Part shown: positions 1 to 12,400 of the stretch, one piece after another
Layout: each line of letters begins with the position of its first letter
Position numbering within the stretch: the stretch's first letter is position 1
Assembly (NCBI GenBank): GCA_905221605.1
Contig: CAJNDS010002568.1
Coordinates: 498,501-562,500, forward strand
Origin: Symbiodinium natans
Lineage: Eukaryota > Sar > Dinophyceae > Suessiales > Symbiodiniaceae
Direction of reading: 5' to 3'
DNA: 64,000 nt
The notes under the pieces: generated by a model
Told to the model about the DNA's origin: nothing
The model's input: only the letters and a program-made list of their open reading frames with translations
The model's database searches: none
Program-made: the position numbers and the translations under genes

Positions 1-236
1 GTTTATTAAGGGTTTAGGGTTTAGGGTCCATGACCCTAAATAGGAAAGACCCCAAGCCCACTTTATGTCAGTAGGTACATGGGCCCTCAGGGCTAAAGCC
101 TAAACCCTAATCCCTAAACCCTGGCAGGCACATGGGCCCTTAAGGCTGTTAAATCCTGAAAACCCTAAACCCTAAACCCTAAACCCTAAACCCTAAACCC
201 TAAACCCTGAACCCTAAGCCCTGGCAGGGGCTTACT

Positions 237-2950
237 GACTCTGCTGGGCAAGCTGCGCAGGACCCTTGTCTGCACCAGTTTCCAGGTTGGCCTCGAAGCA
301 GCCGCGGGGGTCGAGACCTTGTGAAGCCAGCTGCTCCTGTGGGGGCAAAGGTTTGAGGAAAGGGTTTAGGGTTTAGGGTTTAGGGTTTAGGGTTTAGGGT
401 TCAGGGTTCAGGGTTTAGGGTTTAGGGTTTAGGGTTTAGGGTTTAGGGTATAATCCCTAATAAAGGGGACTGCTAGTAGAAGGGACAACATCCCAACCAA
501 CAAACCCAACAAACCCTTAATTAAGAGTTCTTGGCGCCTTAGGGATAGGGCTCGCGCTCGAAGAATACCCTTACAAACACGATTATAGAGTAAGGGCCCA
601 TACTTCGGATCCCTATAAACAAGGGCAAAGGACCACAGTAAGGGCTCATGGCTCCAACCTCAAAAGAATGTGTCCTTCTGGCCCTAAACCCTAAACCCTA
701 AACCCTAAACCCTAAACCCTAAACCCTAAACCCTAAACCGGTCCTTCTGGTCCTCCGTCAAGCTCTCATAGAGCTGCCGGGCCTGCCAGGACGGGGTGTT
801 CAGGTCGAGAGGGTTTAGGGTTTAGGTTTGGCTTAGGGTTTAGGGTTTAGGGTTTAGGGTTTCGAGTTTAGGGATTAGCAACCCCCCAAATCATCGAAGT
901 CTGTGGGGTTGATGTCATTCGGGCTGGAATGCCCATGTGTGACATGGAAGTGCCTGCAACCCGCTAGACACGCTTGATCTGAAGGCCTCTAAACCCTGTA
1001 CACGCAAATCGGCTACTTTGTAGCCCCCCTTACAAAAAAACACACATATGTATATGTATATATATATATGTATGGCACACCCTTATAACGGGTTTTATAG
1101 GGTACCTCATTCCCTCATTCCCTAGTATATAAGAGCCAGCAAGGACATCGCCCTGCCAGCCTCAACCCCCAGAACCGAATGCCTAAATCCCAATGCCCCC
1201 GTCCCCCTGGACCTAAAACACCCTGCAAGCTCTGGTAGGGCGATGTCCTTACTGCTAGTAACCCTATAGAAGCCCTTTAAGGGTATGTACAGGGTGAAGA
1301 TAAGGTGCCTAAATCCCTCCTTCCTCACGAAGCACCAGGAAACTTGTGCCTGGTTCAAGTCGATTCCTTCCACGAGCCGCTGGCAAGGAACCTGCTTCAT
1401 TCTTTCTTTTTTTGTTTTGTGGGGGGGGGGGGGGGGTTTTAGGTTTAGGGTTTAGGGTTTAGGGGGTTAGGGTTTAGGGTTAGGTTTAGGGTTTAGGGTT
1501 TAGGGTTTAAGGGTCTCTAGGGTTTAGGGTTTAACCTTTTGTTGCGTAGGCTACCTAAGAACCCCAGAAAGGGCTTTCGAGCAATGACCTACAAAATTTG
1601 CAGGTTTGGGGGTTTCGAATAGACGAGCCTAGGGGCTCCTCTTCGGTTCAAACAGGGCCCTATACTTACTGTTGGTTTGGTTTAGGTTTAGGGTTAGGTT
1701 TAGTTTAGGTTTAGGGTTTAGGGTTTAGGGTTTAGGGTTTGGGTTTAGGGGTTTAGGGGCTTGTGGGTTGGTCCTTTTCGGGGAGATCTGAGAGCAAGTT
1801 AGTAAAAAACACCCTTTTGAACCCGGAACCGAGGACCATGCCGGATGCACGAGCCTCACAACAGAAGCAAGGCGTGGCCCACCGAATCTGTAGACACCGG
1901 TGCTCACGTAGCTGAACCCTAGAGCCTGGGTCCTGAACCCCTTCTGCCTCTGTTGAGAAAGGCTGCCCCCTGAACCCTAAACCCTAAACCCTAAACCGCA
2001 CCTCATCTAGTAAAGGGCAGCCCTGCGTGAGGTCACCGAGGTCCTCCACCGGCGGAGGTGGCGGTGGAGGCTCCTGGTGCTGGCTTTAGGGTTTAGGGTT
2101 TAGGGTTTGGGGTTTAGGGTGTGGGGTTTAGGGTTTTGGGGTTAGGGTCTAGGGTTTAGGGTTTAGGTCCATGGGACCCCATTTCCTGCCCCACTAAGAT
2201 GAAACCCCTCTCCCTCTTAGGCTAAATACTCCCGTTATAGATATTTTCTAGGGTATGGGGACTCAATTTTTAGGGGTGTGGGGGGGGGGGGGGGGTTAAT
2301 TCAGTTCAGGGGAGGGCATGAAATAGTCTGGATGCACTTCTAGGGGCCAGAGTTCTCTCGGGAGGATAAACTTGGCTGACTTCTGAACCCCTCCTAGCAA
2401 TTTACCTTTTGGGCTCCTTATTGTAGCTTCTGCAGAAACCCAAAAGGTTAAAGTCCTAAGGGCCAGCCAGACGCACGCCAAGTAAAGGTTCACCTGTTTT
2501 GGTTGACGAAGGCCAAAAGGTTCAGCGCACAATGCATCGCGGCGTGAGCTTCTCCGACTCGCGCTTTGGGGCGAAAGGTTCCCTGTTCTTTAGCACCTAA
2601 GGCCCTAAACCCTAAACCCTAAACCCTAAAACCCTAAACCCTAAACCCTCAACCGATGAGGTGTTTTGAGCCAGGCCCAAAAAAGGAATTCAAGGTGCTG
2701 ATTCCACCCGTGAGACCTCGCGTGACAGAGGAGGCCGGGAGCTGTGTCCCTGTTGTAGCACAGGGTTTAGGGCTTTGAGGGGTTTAAGAGTTTTTGAGTC
2801 GAACCCTTAACCCGAAACCCTAAACCCCAAACCCTAAACCCTAAACCCTAAACCCTTCCATCTTGGCCGAGGAGCCCGGGGCTTTGCTGAGAAGCCTCGC
2901 ACTCCGCCTTCCCGCCGGGAACGCGTCATGGGCCTTGACAGCAGCGGTAG
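237..2950 (-). CDS. Unrecognised multi-exon gene, tandem copy B (partial)
   Basis: Five minus-strand segments translate openly and match segments about 2.7-3.0 kb to the right (copy A): about 2857-2950 (contains SARLLSKAPGS), 1999-2085 (proline run, then DLGDLTQGCPLLDE), 1347-1398 (QVPCQRLVEGIDLNQA), 738-815 (ARQLYESLTEDQKD) and 237-350 (QGLDPRGCFEANLETGA). A sixth likely exon without a clear partner is 895-955 (THGHSSPNDINPTDFDDL). Segments are separated by telomere-type arrays. Conservation of the open frame between copies while the intervening DNA has diverged argues that these are real exons. I do not recognise the family. The start and stop are not identified; the last segment runs into a TAA just after QQSQ near 237. 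Confidence 0.55.
1133..1260. repeat. Inverted repeat around 1136-1163 and 1230-1258
   Basis: The left arm contains AAGGACATCGCCCTGCCAG and the right arm contains CTGGTAGGGCGATGTCCTT, its near-exact reverse complement. It lies in an intron of copy B beside a CATTCCCTCATTCCCT segment also seen at 36.1 kb. It looks like one more small terminal-inverted-repeat element. Confidence 0.7.
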
Positions 2951-3169
2951 TATAGGGTCTAGGGATTAGGGTTTAGGGCTTAGGGCTTAGGGTTTAGGGT
3001 TTAGGTTTGAGGCATGTCATGGAGGCATACTCGGACCCCTGAAGATGTACCCCTCAGACGAGGTCCCCCTAAACTTAAACCTGAAAACGCCCTAAACCCT
3101 AAACCCGAAACCCCAAACCCCAAAACCTAAACCCTAAACCCTAAACCCTAAACCCTAAGCCTAATAAAC

Positions 3170-5645
3170 TTCCGGGGCAAGGCGCACACGGCCCTCCTTT
3201 GCACCAGTCTGGAGGTTGGCCTCGAAGCAGCCACGGGGGTCGAGGCCCTGCGTGGCCAGTTGCTCCTGGTCTAGGGACGGGTTTAGGGTTTAGGGTTTAG
3301 GGTTTAGGGTTTAGGTTTTAGGGTTTGGGGTTTCGGGTTTAGGGCTTAGGGTTCGAGGGAATGGTTCAGGGTGTTTGGGCTGAAAGCTCAAAAGGGCTTA
3401 CTTTAGGGTTGCTGGGGCTTATGCATTAATTAAAGTTCTTCGAAGGAGGCTAGCCGGAACCCTGGACGCTGCACCCGAAGCTAAAACCCCCTTTGCGTCA
3501 AGCCCGGAATCCTGAAAGCCTCGCACCTAAACCCTAAACCCTAAACCCTAAACCCTAAACCCTAAACCCTAAACCCTAAACCCTAAACCCACGAAGCCCT
3601 GATGAAGTCCTTCTGGTCTTCCGTCAGGCTCTGATAGAGCTCCCGGGCCTACGTGACTTGGTGCTTGCTTCAGCTTGTGGGCTTCGAAAAGAGCCCCCAT
3701 AAACCCTGAACTCCAAACCTTAAAGCCATACCACTACCCAGAGGCTCCTATGTAGTACCTTTTTGGGGTAGTATACCAGAATCCCCTATAACTAACCCGA
3801 AAAGGCACTACATTGGAGCCTTTAGGTAAAGCCCATACACCCCTGGCAACCTCAAACCGCCCCTCAACCCTAAACCCCAAACCGCCGCAGAAACACATGG
3901 GCCCGCTCAAGCCCTCGGAACCAAACCATGGCACGACCCCTTACCGGCTGAGCGTTCTACAAGCAAACGCTTCTTTATAGGTCTTACAGGGAGGGTGCTC
4001 AGCAGCACGTTAGCTACTTGGAGGTTCATGGTACTTAGTAACTAATTATAACTGTACTTATAACCCACTCATAAGCCCCTTAAGTCCCTAATATGGATAT
4101 AAGTACAGTCATAAGTACAGTGAACATGAGTTACTAAGTACCATGAACCTCCAAGTAGAGGGGAAGGGACTTCTGGTTCACAAGTGGGCACCCAATAGTG
4201 TTGAAGGTCACCTCCCTGGTAAGAGTCAGCCTGGTTCAGGTCGAATCCCTCCAAGAGCCGCTGGCAAGGAACCTGCGTTGGGGTTTGTAGGAGAGAACCT
4301 GTGCCAGTTCTTTGTTGGGGGGGGGGGGGTTTTGAGTCGGCGTGAGCCAGGTAGATTCCCGTGGGATTGAGGGTTTCGGGTGGCCAAGTGAGCTGCATGA
4401 AGCACGAGGTTTAGGGCTCATGGCTCTCCCGCTTTCTCTACCTAGACGAAGCAGGGTTTAGGGTTCAAGGACCTCTGATATGAAGGGTATCCCTTGTGCC
4501 ACTTGTCGGGCAACCATGGCCCCAAGCAGGCATTTGCAATGCTAGCAGATCATTCGCCGTGAACCTCGAACCAAAAACACACCCCAACACGACGTCTTGC
4601 ATCCCTAAACCCAAAGCCCCAACCAAGCTGCTACCCTGTTCTTTTGCAGCCGGTCTCCTCACCACTGCCTGCCTCGCCCTTATTCCCCGGCAGCCCACAC
4701 CCTAAACCCTAAAACCTAAACCCTAAACCCTAAACTCCCTCAACTACCTTTTGGCCCTAAACGATCTAGACTCACTCGACTCCCTAAACACCCTGCACCT
4801 GCCGGCCCACCCTGAGCCCCCTTAAACCCCTAAAACCCTAAACCCTAAACCCCAAACCCCAAACCCTAAACCCTAAACCCTAAACCCTAAACCCTAAACC
4901 CTAAACCCTAAACCCTAACCCTAAGCCCTTAGCCCCTAAACCCCTAAACCCCTAAACCCCAAACCCAGTGCCTCATCTAGCAAAGGGCAGCCCTGCGTCA
5001 GGTCACCGAGGTCCACTGTCGGGGATGGATCCACCTGGTGTATGGGGCTTAGGGTTCGTCGGGTTTAGGGTTTAGGGCTTAGGGTTTGTTGGGTTGAGAA
5101 GGTTTAGGATTGAGAGGGTTAAGGTTTTTGTTTGGGTTTATGAAGGGAATGATACGGGTCATCGTCAAGCTCCACCTCTACTAGCTTCGAGGTTGTATCA
5201 CGTCCCATAAACCCTACAAACTCTACAAACCCTGTAAACCCTATTCACCCCCCTCCCGCCGGATGTGCTTGTTGGGCTTCCTTTCCGGGTCCGTGCACCT
5301 GATAAAGTTTAGGGGTTTAGGGTTTTAGGTCTTAGGGAATGAAGAAATTGGTGCCCTATATAAGCCGTTGAAGGGGGATATATGGTACCGAATTCCCTCA
5401 TTTCCTCCTAAGAACCAGTCAGTTAAGACTTCGCCACATGGACACTGAGGGTTCTCTGAGGCAGTCAATCAAGCAAGGGAATGCTCGGGGTTAATAAGAA
5501 TTCAAAGTGCCATACAAACCGTGATGGTTGGATGTACTCTTCGCAGATGTTCAAGCTTGAAATCAGGCCGAGGGTGCCCGGGGCTTGGCTGAGAAGCCAC
5601 GCACGCCTCCTTCCCGCCGGGGCCGTGCCATCGCCCTGGGTAGCA
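3170..5645 (-). CDS. Unrecognised multi-exon gene, tandem copy A (partial)
   Basis: This is the partner of copy B, upstream of it on the minus strand. Matching open segments are about 5565-5645 (RRRAWLLSQAPGTLGL), 4968-5040 (TVDLGDLTQGCPLLDEA), 4226-4276 (QVPCQRLLEGFDLNQAD), 3595-3675 (ARELYQSLTEDQKDFI) and 3170-3272 (QGLDPRGCFEANLQTGA). A further open segment, 5145-5210 (TTSKLVEVELDDDPYHS), has no clear partner in copy B. The intron between the third and fourth segments holds two inverted-repeat elements (4014-4158, 3742-3821) that copy B lacks, so they arrived after the duplication or were lost from B. The product is unknown; the sequence shows neither membrane segments nor a motif I can name. 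Confidence 0.55.
3742..3821. mobile_element. 80-bp inverted-repeat element (AGGCTCC family)
   Basis: It starts AGGCTCCTATGTAGTACC and ends GGCACTACATTGGAGCCT; about 30 bp on each side are reverse complements with few mismatches, leaving almost no loop. A near-identical 80-bp copy lies at 52,493-52,572 inside an intron of the hydrolase-like gene, and a decayed one near 14,686-14,779. The size, the inverted termini and the lack of coding sequence fit a MITE or introner. Confidence 0.85.
4014..4158. mobile_element. 145-bp element with perfect 30-bp terminal inverted repeats
   Basis: The first 30 bases (4014-4043, beginning CTACTTGGAGGTTCATGG) are an exact reverse complement of 4129-4158. The interior contains CTTATAAC / ATAAGTACAG-like stretches shared with relatives at 15,777-15,900, 16,553-16,716, 31,567-31,650 (part), 33,343-33,442 (right half) and 42,757-42,857. 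There is no open frame, so it would be non-autonomous. Confidence 0.9.
4823..4966. repeat. CCCTAAA array, about 20 units
   Basis: A long C-rich-strand array on the plus strand with CCCCAAA and CCCTAAC variants. It lies in an intron of copy A just left of the segment encoding DLGDLTQGCPLLDE. Confidence 0.95.
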
Positions 5646-6577
5646 ACCCCAAACCCTAAACCCTAAACCCTGTATTCTCGTTTGGTCTGATCCCTAAGGG
5701 TCCATGTAAACTAAATAGTGTATACTTGCGCCCTAGACCTACTAGTTATATGGGATCCCCTTTGAGGCTCCCGTGTATACTATAGAGGGGATGGGTGTCT
5801 GAGATGGCTTGCGTCAGAACTCGGTCTCAACCCGTTAAGAAGCCATGTTAAGCCCAAGCCTGATTCTCTAGCTCTAGGGTTTAGGGTTTAGGGTCTAGGG
5901 TTTAGGGTTTAGGGTTTAGGGTTTAGGGTTTAGGGTTTGCTGTGATAGGGCGTAGATTGCTGTGAAGGTTCGGTTTCGGACCAAGCTCGAAAGCTTCGTG
6001 AGGTGCGAAGAGCAGCTTTGGCCCGATTGTGGAGGGCCATCTAACACTTTTCTCCCACCCCACGCCGTCCAAGGTGGCAAAGCCACCCAAACCTATTCCT
6101 TTTTAGGCTCAGACAAAAGTCCACTTGTAAAAACTTATCAGCCAAGAAGGGCAAGGGGGGTCAGGATTCAGAGAGGTTTAGGGTTTAGGGTTTAGGGTTT
6201 AGGGTTTAGGGTTTAGGGTTTAGGGTTTAGGGAAAAGTTCAGGAAGGCCAGGAGGGGGGGGCGGGGGGTTAGGGGGGGGAAGGTCGCAGGAAGCCGAGGC
6301 CGGGCCTCACAGAGCTTGGAGCTCCAGGTTTAGACTTTAGGGTTTAGGGTTTAGGGTTTAATAAGGGACCAGTACTGGTCCCAAGGAGAACGTGGGTGCT
6401 ACCGACTTCCGAGCTTGGGCCATCGAGGTCGAGGGGCTTAGGCGCCCCCTCCCAACTGTAGGGGGCCGGCCTAGGCCTTGAGTTTAGGTTACTGGGCGGA
6501 CTTGTCCAAGGACATGGAGCTTGTCAAACGGGCAAAAAGAAGGTGAAAGTCTACCTACTGAGACTCGGCGCCTCATG

Positions 6578-6710
6578 CTTGGTAGCCCAGTAACCATACA
6601 TTCCATACATAAAGCAAGGAGGTTGGTTGCTCTTATACAGGAACCCAGAACCAAAAACAACAAAGGTAAAGGGTACCAGCAGTGGTACCGGGTACCACTG
6701 GGCTACCAAG
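6578..6710. mobile_element. Introner-like element, CTTGGTAGCCCAG family
   Basis: It begins CTTGGTAGCCCAGTAAC and ends CACTGGGCTACCAAG; the terminal 14 bases are perfect inverted repeats. The internal GGTTGGTTGCTCTTATA and GAACCCAGAACCAAAAA segments recur in other members (7647-7844, 29,864-29,968). Members at 18,789-18,900, 18,990-19,110 and 19,295-19,427 fill introns of the RACK1-like gene, which suggests this copy also marks or marked an intron. Confidence 0.85.
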
Positions 6711-7646
6711 AACAAGGAAGCCTAAGTCTACCTGCGACTGTTGCAAGGAACCAGCACGCTATTCCTTGACATGTCGCTTACATGGGGGTTTCTGAAAATA
6801 GGATGAGGACTACGGTATTTGGAGTTACATTAAGGGGTACCTTTATTTTGCGAAATGCTTACATCGGGGCACCCTTGGTCATTGGGTCCGGAGTAGTCCA
6901 CAACATGAAGTTTGAAACGTGGGCAGCACGGCACGAGGTTGAGCATGGTTTCTTTAGGGCTGTGGGGGTTAGGGTATGGGGGGACTTTAGGACAATGTTT
7001 TGGGGTTCAGTCGGTTTAGCGCTTGGGTTGAGGCATCGGAAATACTGCCCAGGAAGAACCCTAAACCCAAAACCCTAAAGAAGTAGACCTCCCCCGGCCT
7101 AAAACTTCGGACGAAGCCTGTTTGGGGCCTGGTGACTCCTTCTTGTACGATTGCTTTGAACATCCTCTGTAGCTGCTATTCGGAGTGCCCCCTGCCTTCA
7201 AGGAAGCTGAAAGGCTTCATGCCACTCAACGGCTTCGTGACTTGGCTGACTTCTGAAAGTTTAACTTCTCGGCTCCTTCTTGTAGTTGCTTCAGAAGCCC
7301 AAAAGGTTAAAGTCCCAAGAGCCAAGTTAAAGCCCTAAGAGGTTAGCAGGGCAAGGCCTTCACTCTGATCACCTGGAGCAACGACAAAAAGGGGCCTGCA
7401 AAGGGCCTAAACCCTAAACCCTAAACCCTAAAAACTAAAAACCCCAAACCCTAAACTCTAAACCCTAAACCCTAAACCCTAAACCCTAAACCCTAAACCC
7501 TGAACCCTAAACCCTAAACCTAAACCCTAAACCCTAAACCCAAAGCCCTAAACCCTAAACCCGAAACCCTGGGCCCTCCCTCATCTCAAAAGCAGCCCCC
7601 CACCCCACCCCATCCACCAATAACAAATCCATTGGTGCACGACACA

Positions 7647-7844
7647 CTTGGTGGCCCAGTAGCCATATTACAATGAGGGCACCCTTTTTTTGGGTTGGCT
7701 ACTTTATAAGGGAAGCCAGAACCAAAAAAAAACCTAAACCCTATTAGGGTTTAGTAAACCCTAAACCCTAAACCCTAAACCCTAAACCCTAAACCCTAAA
7801 CCCTAAACCAAAAAAAGGGTAAAGGGTACCACTGGACCACCAAG
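7647..7844. mobile_element. Introner-like element with internal CCCTAAA array
   Basis: It begins CTTGGTGGCCCAGTAGCC and ends CACTGGACCACCAAG (inverted termini with one mismatch). Between the arms, about 7733-7808, lies a short TTTAGG segment that turns into a CCCTAAA array of some nine units. Relatives at 6578-6710 and 29,864-29,968 lack the array, so the heptamers appear to be a secondary addition. Confidence 0.88.
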
Positions 7845-7929
7845 CACTAAGCATGAAGATCGCAGAGGCCCCGGCCCGAGATGCCGCCGCGCGCATGAAC
7901 AAGGCAAAGGATTGCAAGATTGTTGGGAA

Positions 7930-8243
7930 AGGGTTTAGGGTTTAGGGCTAGGGTTTAGGGTTTAGGGTTTAGGGTTTAGGGTTTAGGGTTTAGGGTTTAG
8001 GGTTTAGGGTTTAGGGTTTAGGGTTTAGGGTTTAGGGGTTAGGGTAGAGGGTTTAGGGTTTAGGGTTTAGGGTTTAGGGTTTAGGGTTTAGGGTTTAGGG
8101 TTTGGGGTTTGGGGTTTAGGGTTTAGGGTTTAGGGTTTAGGGTTTAGGGGCTAGGGATTAGGGTTTAGGGTTTAGGGTCTTGTGTTGAGGGTTTAGGGTT
8201 TAGGGTTTAGGGTTTAGGGTTTTGTGTTGAGGGTTTAGGGTTC
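7930..8243. repeat. Longest TTTAGGG array in the window
   Basis: Roughly 310 bp of TTTAGGG on the plus strand, broken by a few variants (GGGCTAGGG, TTTGGGG, TTGTGTTGAGGG). No coding sequence is visible in it. Confidence 0.95.
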
Positions 8244-9479
8244 AGGGTTTGCGTAGGGTTTGGGTACGTTCGGGCTTGGACACGATAGTGTCTAGAAGCA
8301 AGCAAGTGACCAGACACTGTTCTGGCAAAGGGCCTGCACGAAATCCTGGACCCTTTTGATCGTGTCACGTGAGGGATGTGAAGAGGAAGGCCCCGCAACT
8401 GAAGCTTAAAAAGCTTCGGTTTACGAATGCTCCACGGATCCGCAGCTGCAACCCTGTGAGGCAGCTCCAGGGACATCCAACCGGGCTTACAGTTTACAGG
8501 ATTCAGGGCCTTTCTGGGTCTTCTAGCATCTTTTGCAAGCAGCGGTAGCGCAAGCACATACTGAAGGGGGGCCTTGCTTTAGGGTTTAAGGTATAGGGTT
8601 TAGGGTTTAGGGTTTAGGGTACCAAGTGAATAATTCTAGGGTTGCAAAGGAGCGGCCCTACTCCGCCATATCAACCGCGAGGCCCTAAACCCAAAACCTT
8701 GAGGCCCTAAACCCTAAACCCTAAACCCTAAACCCTAAACCCTTCTCCCTAAACCCTAAACCCTAAACCCTAAACCCTAAACCCTAAACCCTAAACCCCA
8801 AGAAGGCCTTGGATATGCCCTGCACCCGGCCAGAACTCAGCAAGGAGAAGGGGCGGGTGCCAAATGGTGGTGTCCGAAACTCCCCTAAACCCTAAACCCT
8901 AAACCCTAAAACCTAAACCCTAAACCCTAAACTCTGGGTACTTTCTGGACAGGGTTTGGCACGCGCTCTCTGTTTAGGGTTTAGGGTTTTGCGAGGCCCT
9001 TGTCGCGGTTCCGGCAAGGAGGATTTTCGTGCTTTGGGGCCGCGATAATAAGCGGCAAGCGAACCCTCCTTCTGTGGAAATGCCCAAAACAGTCACCGAC
9101 GGCTCCAGCAACGGCGCCTTAAAGGCTAAATGCAATCTCCCATCTCTTTGCAGCCGAAACCCGAAACCCGAAACCCTAAACCAGTAGTAATCCGAGTAAC
9201 CCTACGCCCTAAACCCTAGAAGCCCTAACCTTAAACCCCAAACCCCAAACCCCAAACCCCAAACCCCAAACCCTAAACCCTAAACCCTAAACCCTAAACC
9301 CCTTGGAGTCCTCAGCCCCTATAAGCCTCAAAAGGTGCATCAAGACTCTAAAGGGGCCCTGCGAAACCCCTAAACCCTAAACCCTAAACCCTAAACCCTA
9401 AACCCTAAACCCTAAACCTCTAAACCCTAAAAACCTCTAAACCCGAAACCCTGAACCCCAACATGTAAGCCCTAAACCC

Positions 9480-12400
9480 TCCGCCCCCTACCCCAGCTGC
9501 CTTGGGATCAGCCTGTCCATCCAGGAGCTTCATGACCTCAGCTAAACACCCCAAACCCTAAACCCTAAACCTTAAACCCTCAAGCATCAGCATCGGAAAG
9601 GGGTACCCGTCACAGGCCTTCCAGAGATCAAATGCACCGTCTGAGCAACCCACCAACCCCCAAAAACCTCTAGGCAAACCCCACGATCGCTTGACGTCGA
9701 AAGGCCCGCTACTTGCAGGGTCTGCCGCACTTGTAGGATTTTGGGTTTATAGGGTTGTAGGGTTTAGGGTTTATAGGGTTGTAGGGTTTATAGGGTTTAT
9801 AGGGTTGCAGGGTTTTGGGTTTATAGGGTTGTAGGGTTTAGGGTTGCAGGGCATGCGTAGGGCTTTGCTGGGGGAATTGTTCTTGCGGGGTTGAGGGTCC
9901 CACCTAGCTGAACGACAGCCTACTTTCCATGGGAGGTACACGGGCGCTTTCAGCAGCACGAGCGTATGCAGAAGTCTTTGCCCGCCCTAACACGAGGCAT
10001 CGCTTTATGAACGACTTCGCAAAGTACCCTCTAAACCCTAAATCCTAAACCCTAAACGCTGAAGGACAGCCACCACCCAGGGTTTCGGAGTCGGTGTTCA
10101 GGGTTGGGGCTTGGGGTACCGGTTGAAGGGTACATGGTAACTCCTCTTATTCTGGTCCCTAGTGGGGGGGGGGGGGGTTGCTATTCTACGCCGGCCACTA
10201 TATTTTTAGGGCACTCAAAACTGGGACCATCATTTGGAGAACTGTTCAGGGTTTAGGGTTTAGGGTTTAGGGTTTAGGGTAGGGTCCTGAGGGCTTCGAT
10301 GCTCAGACTCCCGCAGGGCAGGCAAGAATTGGGTCACTTCCATGAACATCCCTGAACCCTAAACCCTAAACCCTAAACCCTAAACCCTAAACCCTAAACC
10401 CTAAACTACCCGAACCCTAAACTCTTTCTCAACCCAATGCCTCGCACATCCAACGCCTGAATTCTGGGATTGCGCTTGAAACCCTCTGACAAAGACTCCT
10501 AACAAGGATCCTCTTCAACCCAATAAGGGAGACATAGACTATCCCAAGGGCCTACCTAGTAACCCATCCATACCATACTGGCGCTGCGTGCGTTGAGGCC
10601 GTTGACGCTGGTTTACTACTATTTGCTTAAGAACCACCAAAATTTACAAGAAATAAGAATCCCTGTATGACACCTTAAAAGGAACATGATATTTTATTTC
10701 ATGTTCATTCTTATATATATATATATATATATATTTTTTGTTTTTTTTTGGGGGGGGGTTCTTAAGCAATTAGTAGTTAAGAATGCGTAGGCGCCCGGGC
10801 TGTCTCGGAATGGCCGTTGAAGACGGCGTGATGGAGTGCAGTCCTGTGTCTTTGTTCTTTTGGGGTTCTTTAAGCAAATAGTAGAGAAGTCTCTATATAT
10901 ACAGGAGGTACTGTGAGAAGTGTTCCCTATTTTGGCACATGCACCCTTGAGGTTTGGGAACGCGCCTGGCTTCGGGCTCGGGTCTTAGGAATGCGATGCT
11001 TCTTCTTATTTTTCTTTTTGTTGTTGCCGTTCTTTTTTCCTGTCTCTGTCTCTGTGTCTCTCTCTCTCTCTCTCTCTCCCCGCGCTTTGTGCACTACTTG
11101 GCCTTCGTCCCTCAAACGCCCTGCGAACCACACAACACCGTACCGCTAACACGGATGCACGTGGTGACAACTCACAACTTCTGAGAAGGCAAAGTACGGC
11201 GACACCCCGCATCCCCGTGGCAGTCCATCCATCACTGTCGCGAGCATCAGGATTTGCCCGGCTTCCCAGGATCAAAGGCACCAACTCCTGCAAGGCAACA
11301 TGTCGGTTTAGGGTTTTGGCTTTAGGGCAGGTGCGGGGGTAGCGTGCATTTCTTTGAGCATGTCAACTGCGACGATCCTGAAGACCCAAACTAGGCCGCG
11401 CGGCTAAAGGCTACTTCAACCCACCCCGAGCTCTAATAAGCCTTAAACCCTTCTCAAAATTCCCTCAACAACATGCCCTCCCCTGCCCACAACAAGCAAA
11501 GCCAGACCCGCAAAACCAGAGAAAAAAACCCTAAACCCTAAACCCAACTCTCCCCCCCCCCCACCCCTCATGGGTCCGTGAGGCCCTTCCGTGCGGCCAC
11601 ATGCAGGGCCGTGCGGCCGCGAGAGTCAGGCAAGTCTGCCTGGTTGAGAGTTTGGGGCTGAGGGCTTCTTGCGGTTTGGGGATCTAAAGTTCCTCTTTTT
11701 TTGAACCAGGAACTGGTACTCGTGCCTGGAAACAACTCACTGGGAGCACTATAAACCCGAAATCCTAAGCCCCAAACCCTAAGCTCTAAACCGTAAACCC
11801 TGGACGCTAGACCCTTGAGGGTTTAGGGGGTTTAGGGTTTAGGGTTTAGGGTTTAGGGTTTAGGGTTTAGGGTTTAGGGCCACGGTCAAGGGCAGAGGGC
11901 TCAGGTATGACTTCAGGTTCCCTGACCCTTTTCTTACGAAACACAGAGAACCCCTCTCATGGCAGCTTTGGAATGTAAGTTTAAAGGGTCTAGGGGTTAC
12001 AGGGTTTAGGGTTTAGGGTTTAGGGTTTAGGGTTAGTGTTTAGGGCTCAGGGCTTGGGGTTAGGGCTTAGGGCTTCGGGTTTAGGCTTGAGGGCTGGCTT
12101 TAAGGTCATGGTTGTTTTGGGGCCGCTTGTCACCTGCCTGGCTGAAGACTGTAGAGCTCAGTGCGACTCTGCATCTTACCATAGATCTCATAAAAAGCTT
12201 GAATATAAGTGCGCCCCCTACAGAATCATTGCAATGTAAAGCTTATATCCTACCTCTCCAACAGCACCCCCCCCCCCCCCCACCGAGGCTTGGCGGGGCG
12301 AGACGCGCAAGCCAGGGCCAGCTCAAGGTTAATTAGGCTGCGTATAGGACTCTACATATAAGAACGCGGGTCTTGGATCAGAGGAGTAGATCCCCGTCAA

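Larger units (their letters stand above)
5700..9400. other. Stretch without a recognised gene
   Basis: It contains telomere-type arrays at 5876-5938, 6176-6232, 7408-7573, 7930-8243, 8705-8800 and 8884-8935, two introner-like elements, and a decayed inverted repeat at 7242-7334 resembling 2369-2472 (both start TTGGCTGACTTCTGAA). Minus-strand open stretches at 8255-8560 and 9000-9130 (the latter containing LEPSVTVLGISTEGGFA) could be exons but match nothing I know. The short open frames on the plus strand between 5960 and 7340 show no recognisable domain. Confidence 0.6.

Noticed and set aside
1-500. A true chromosome end
   Set aside because: Heptamer tracts at the left edge are short, occur in both orientations and are no denser than elsewhere; genes continue up to the edge.
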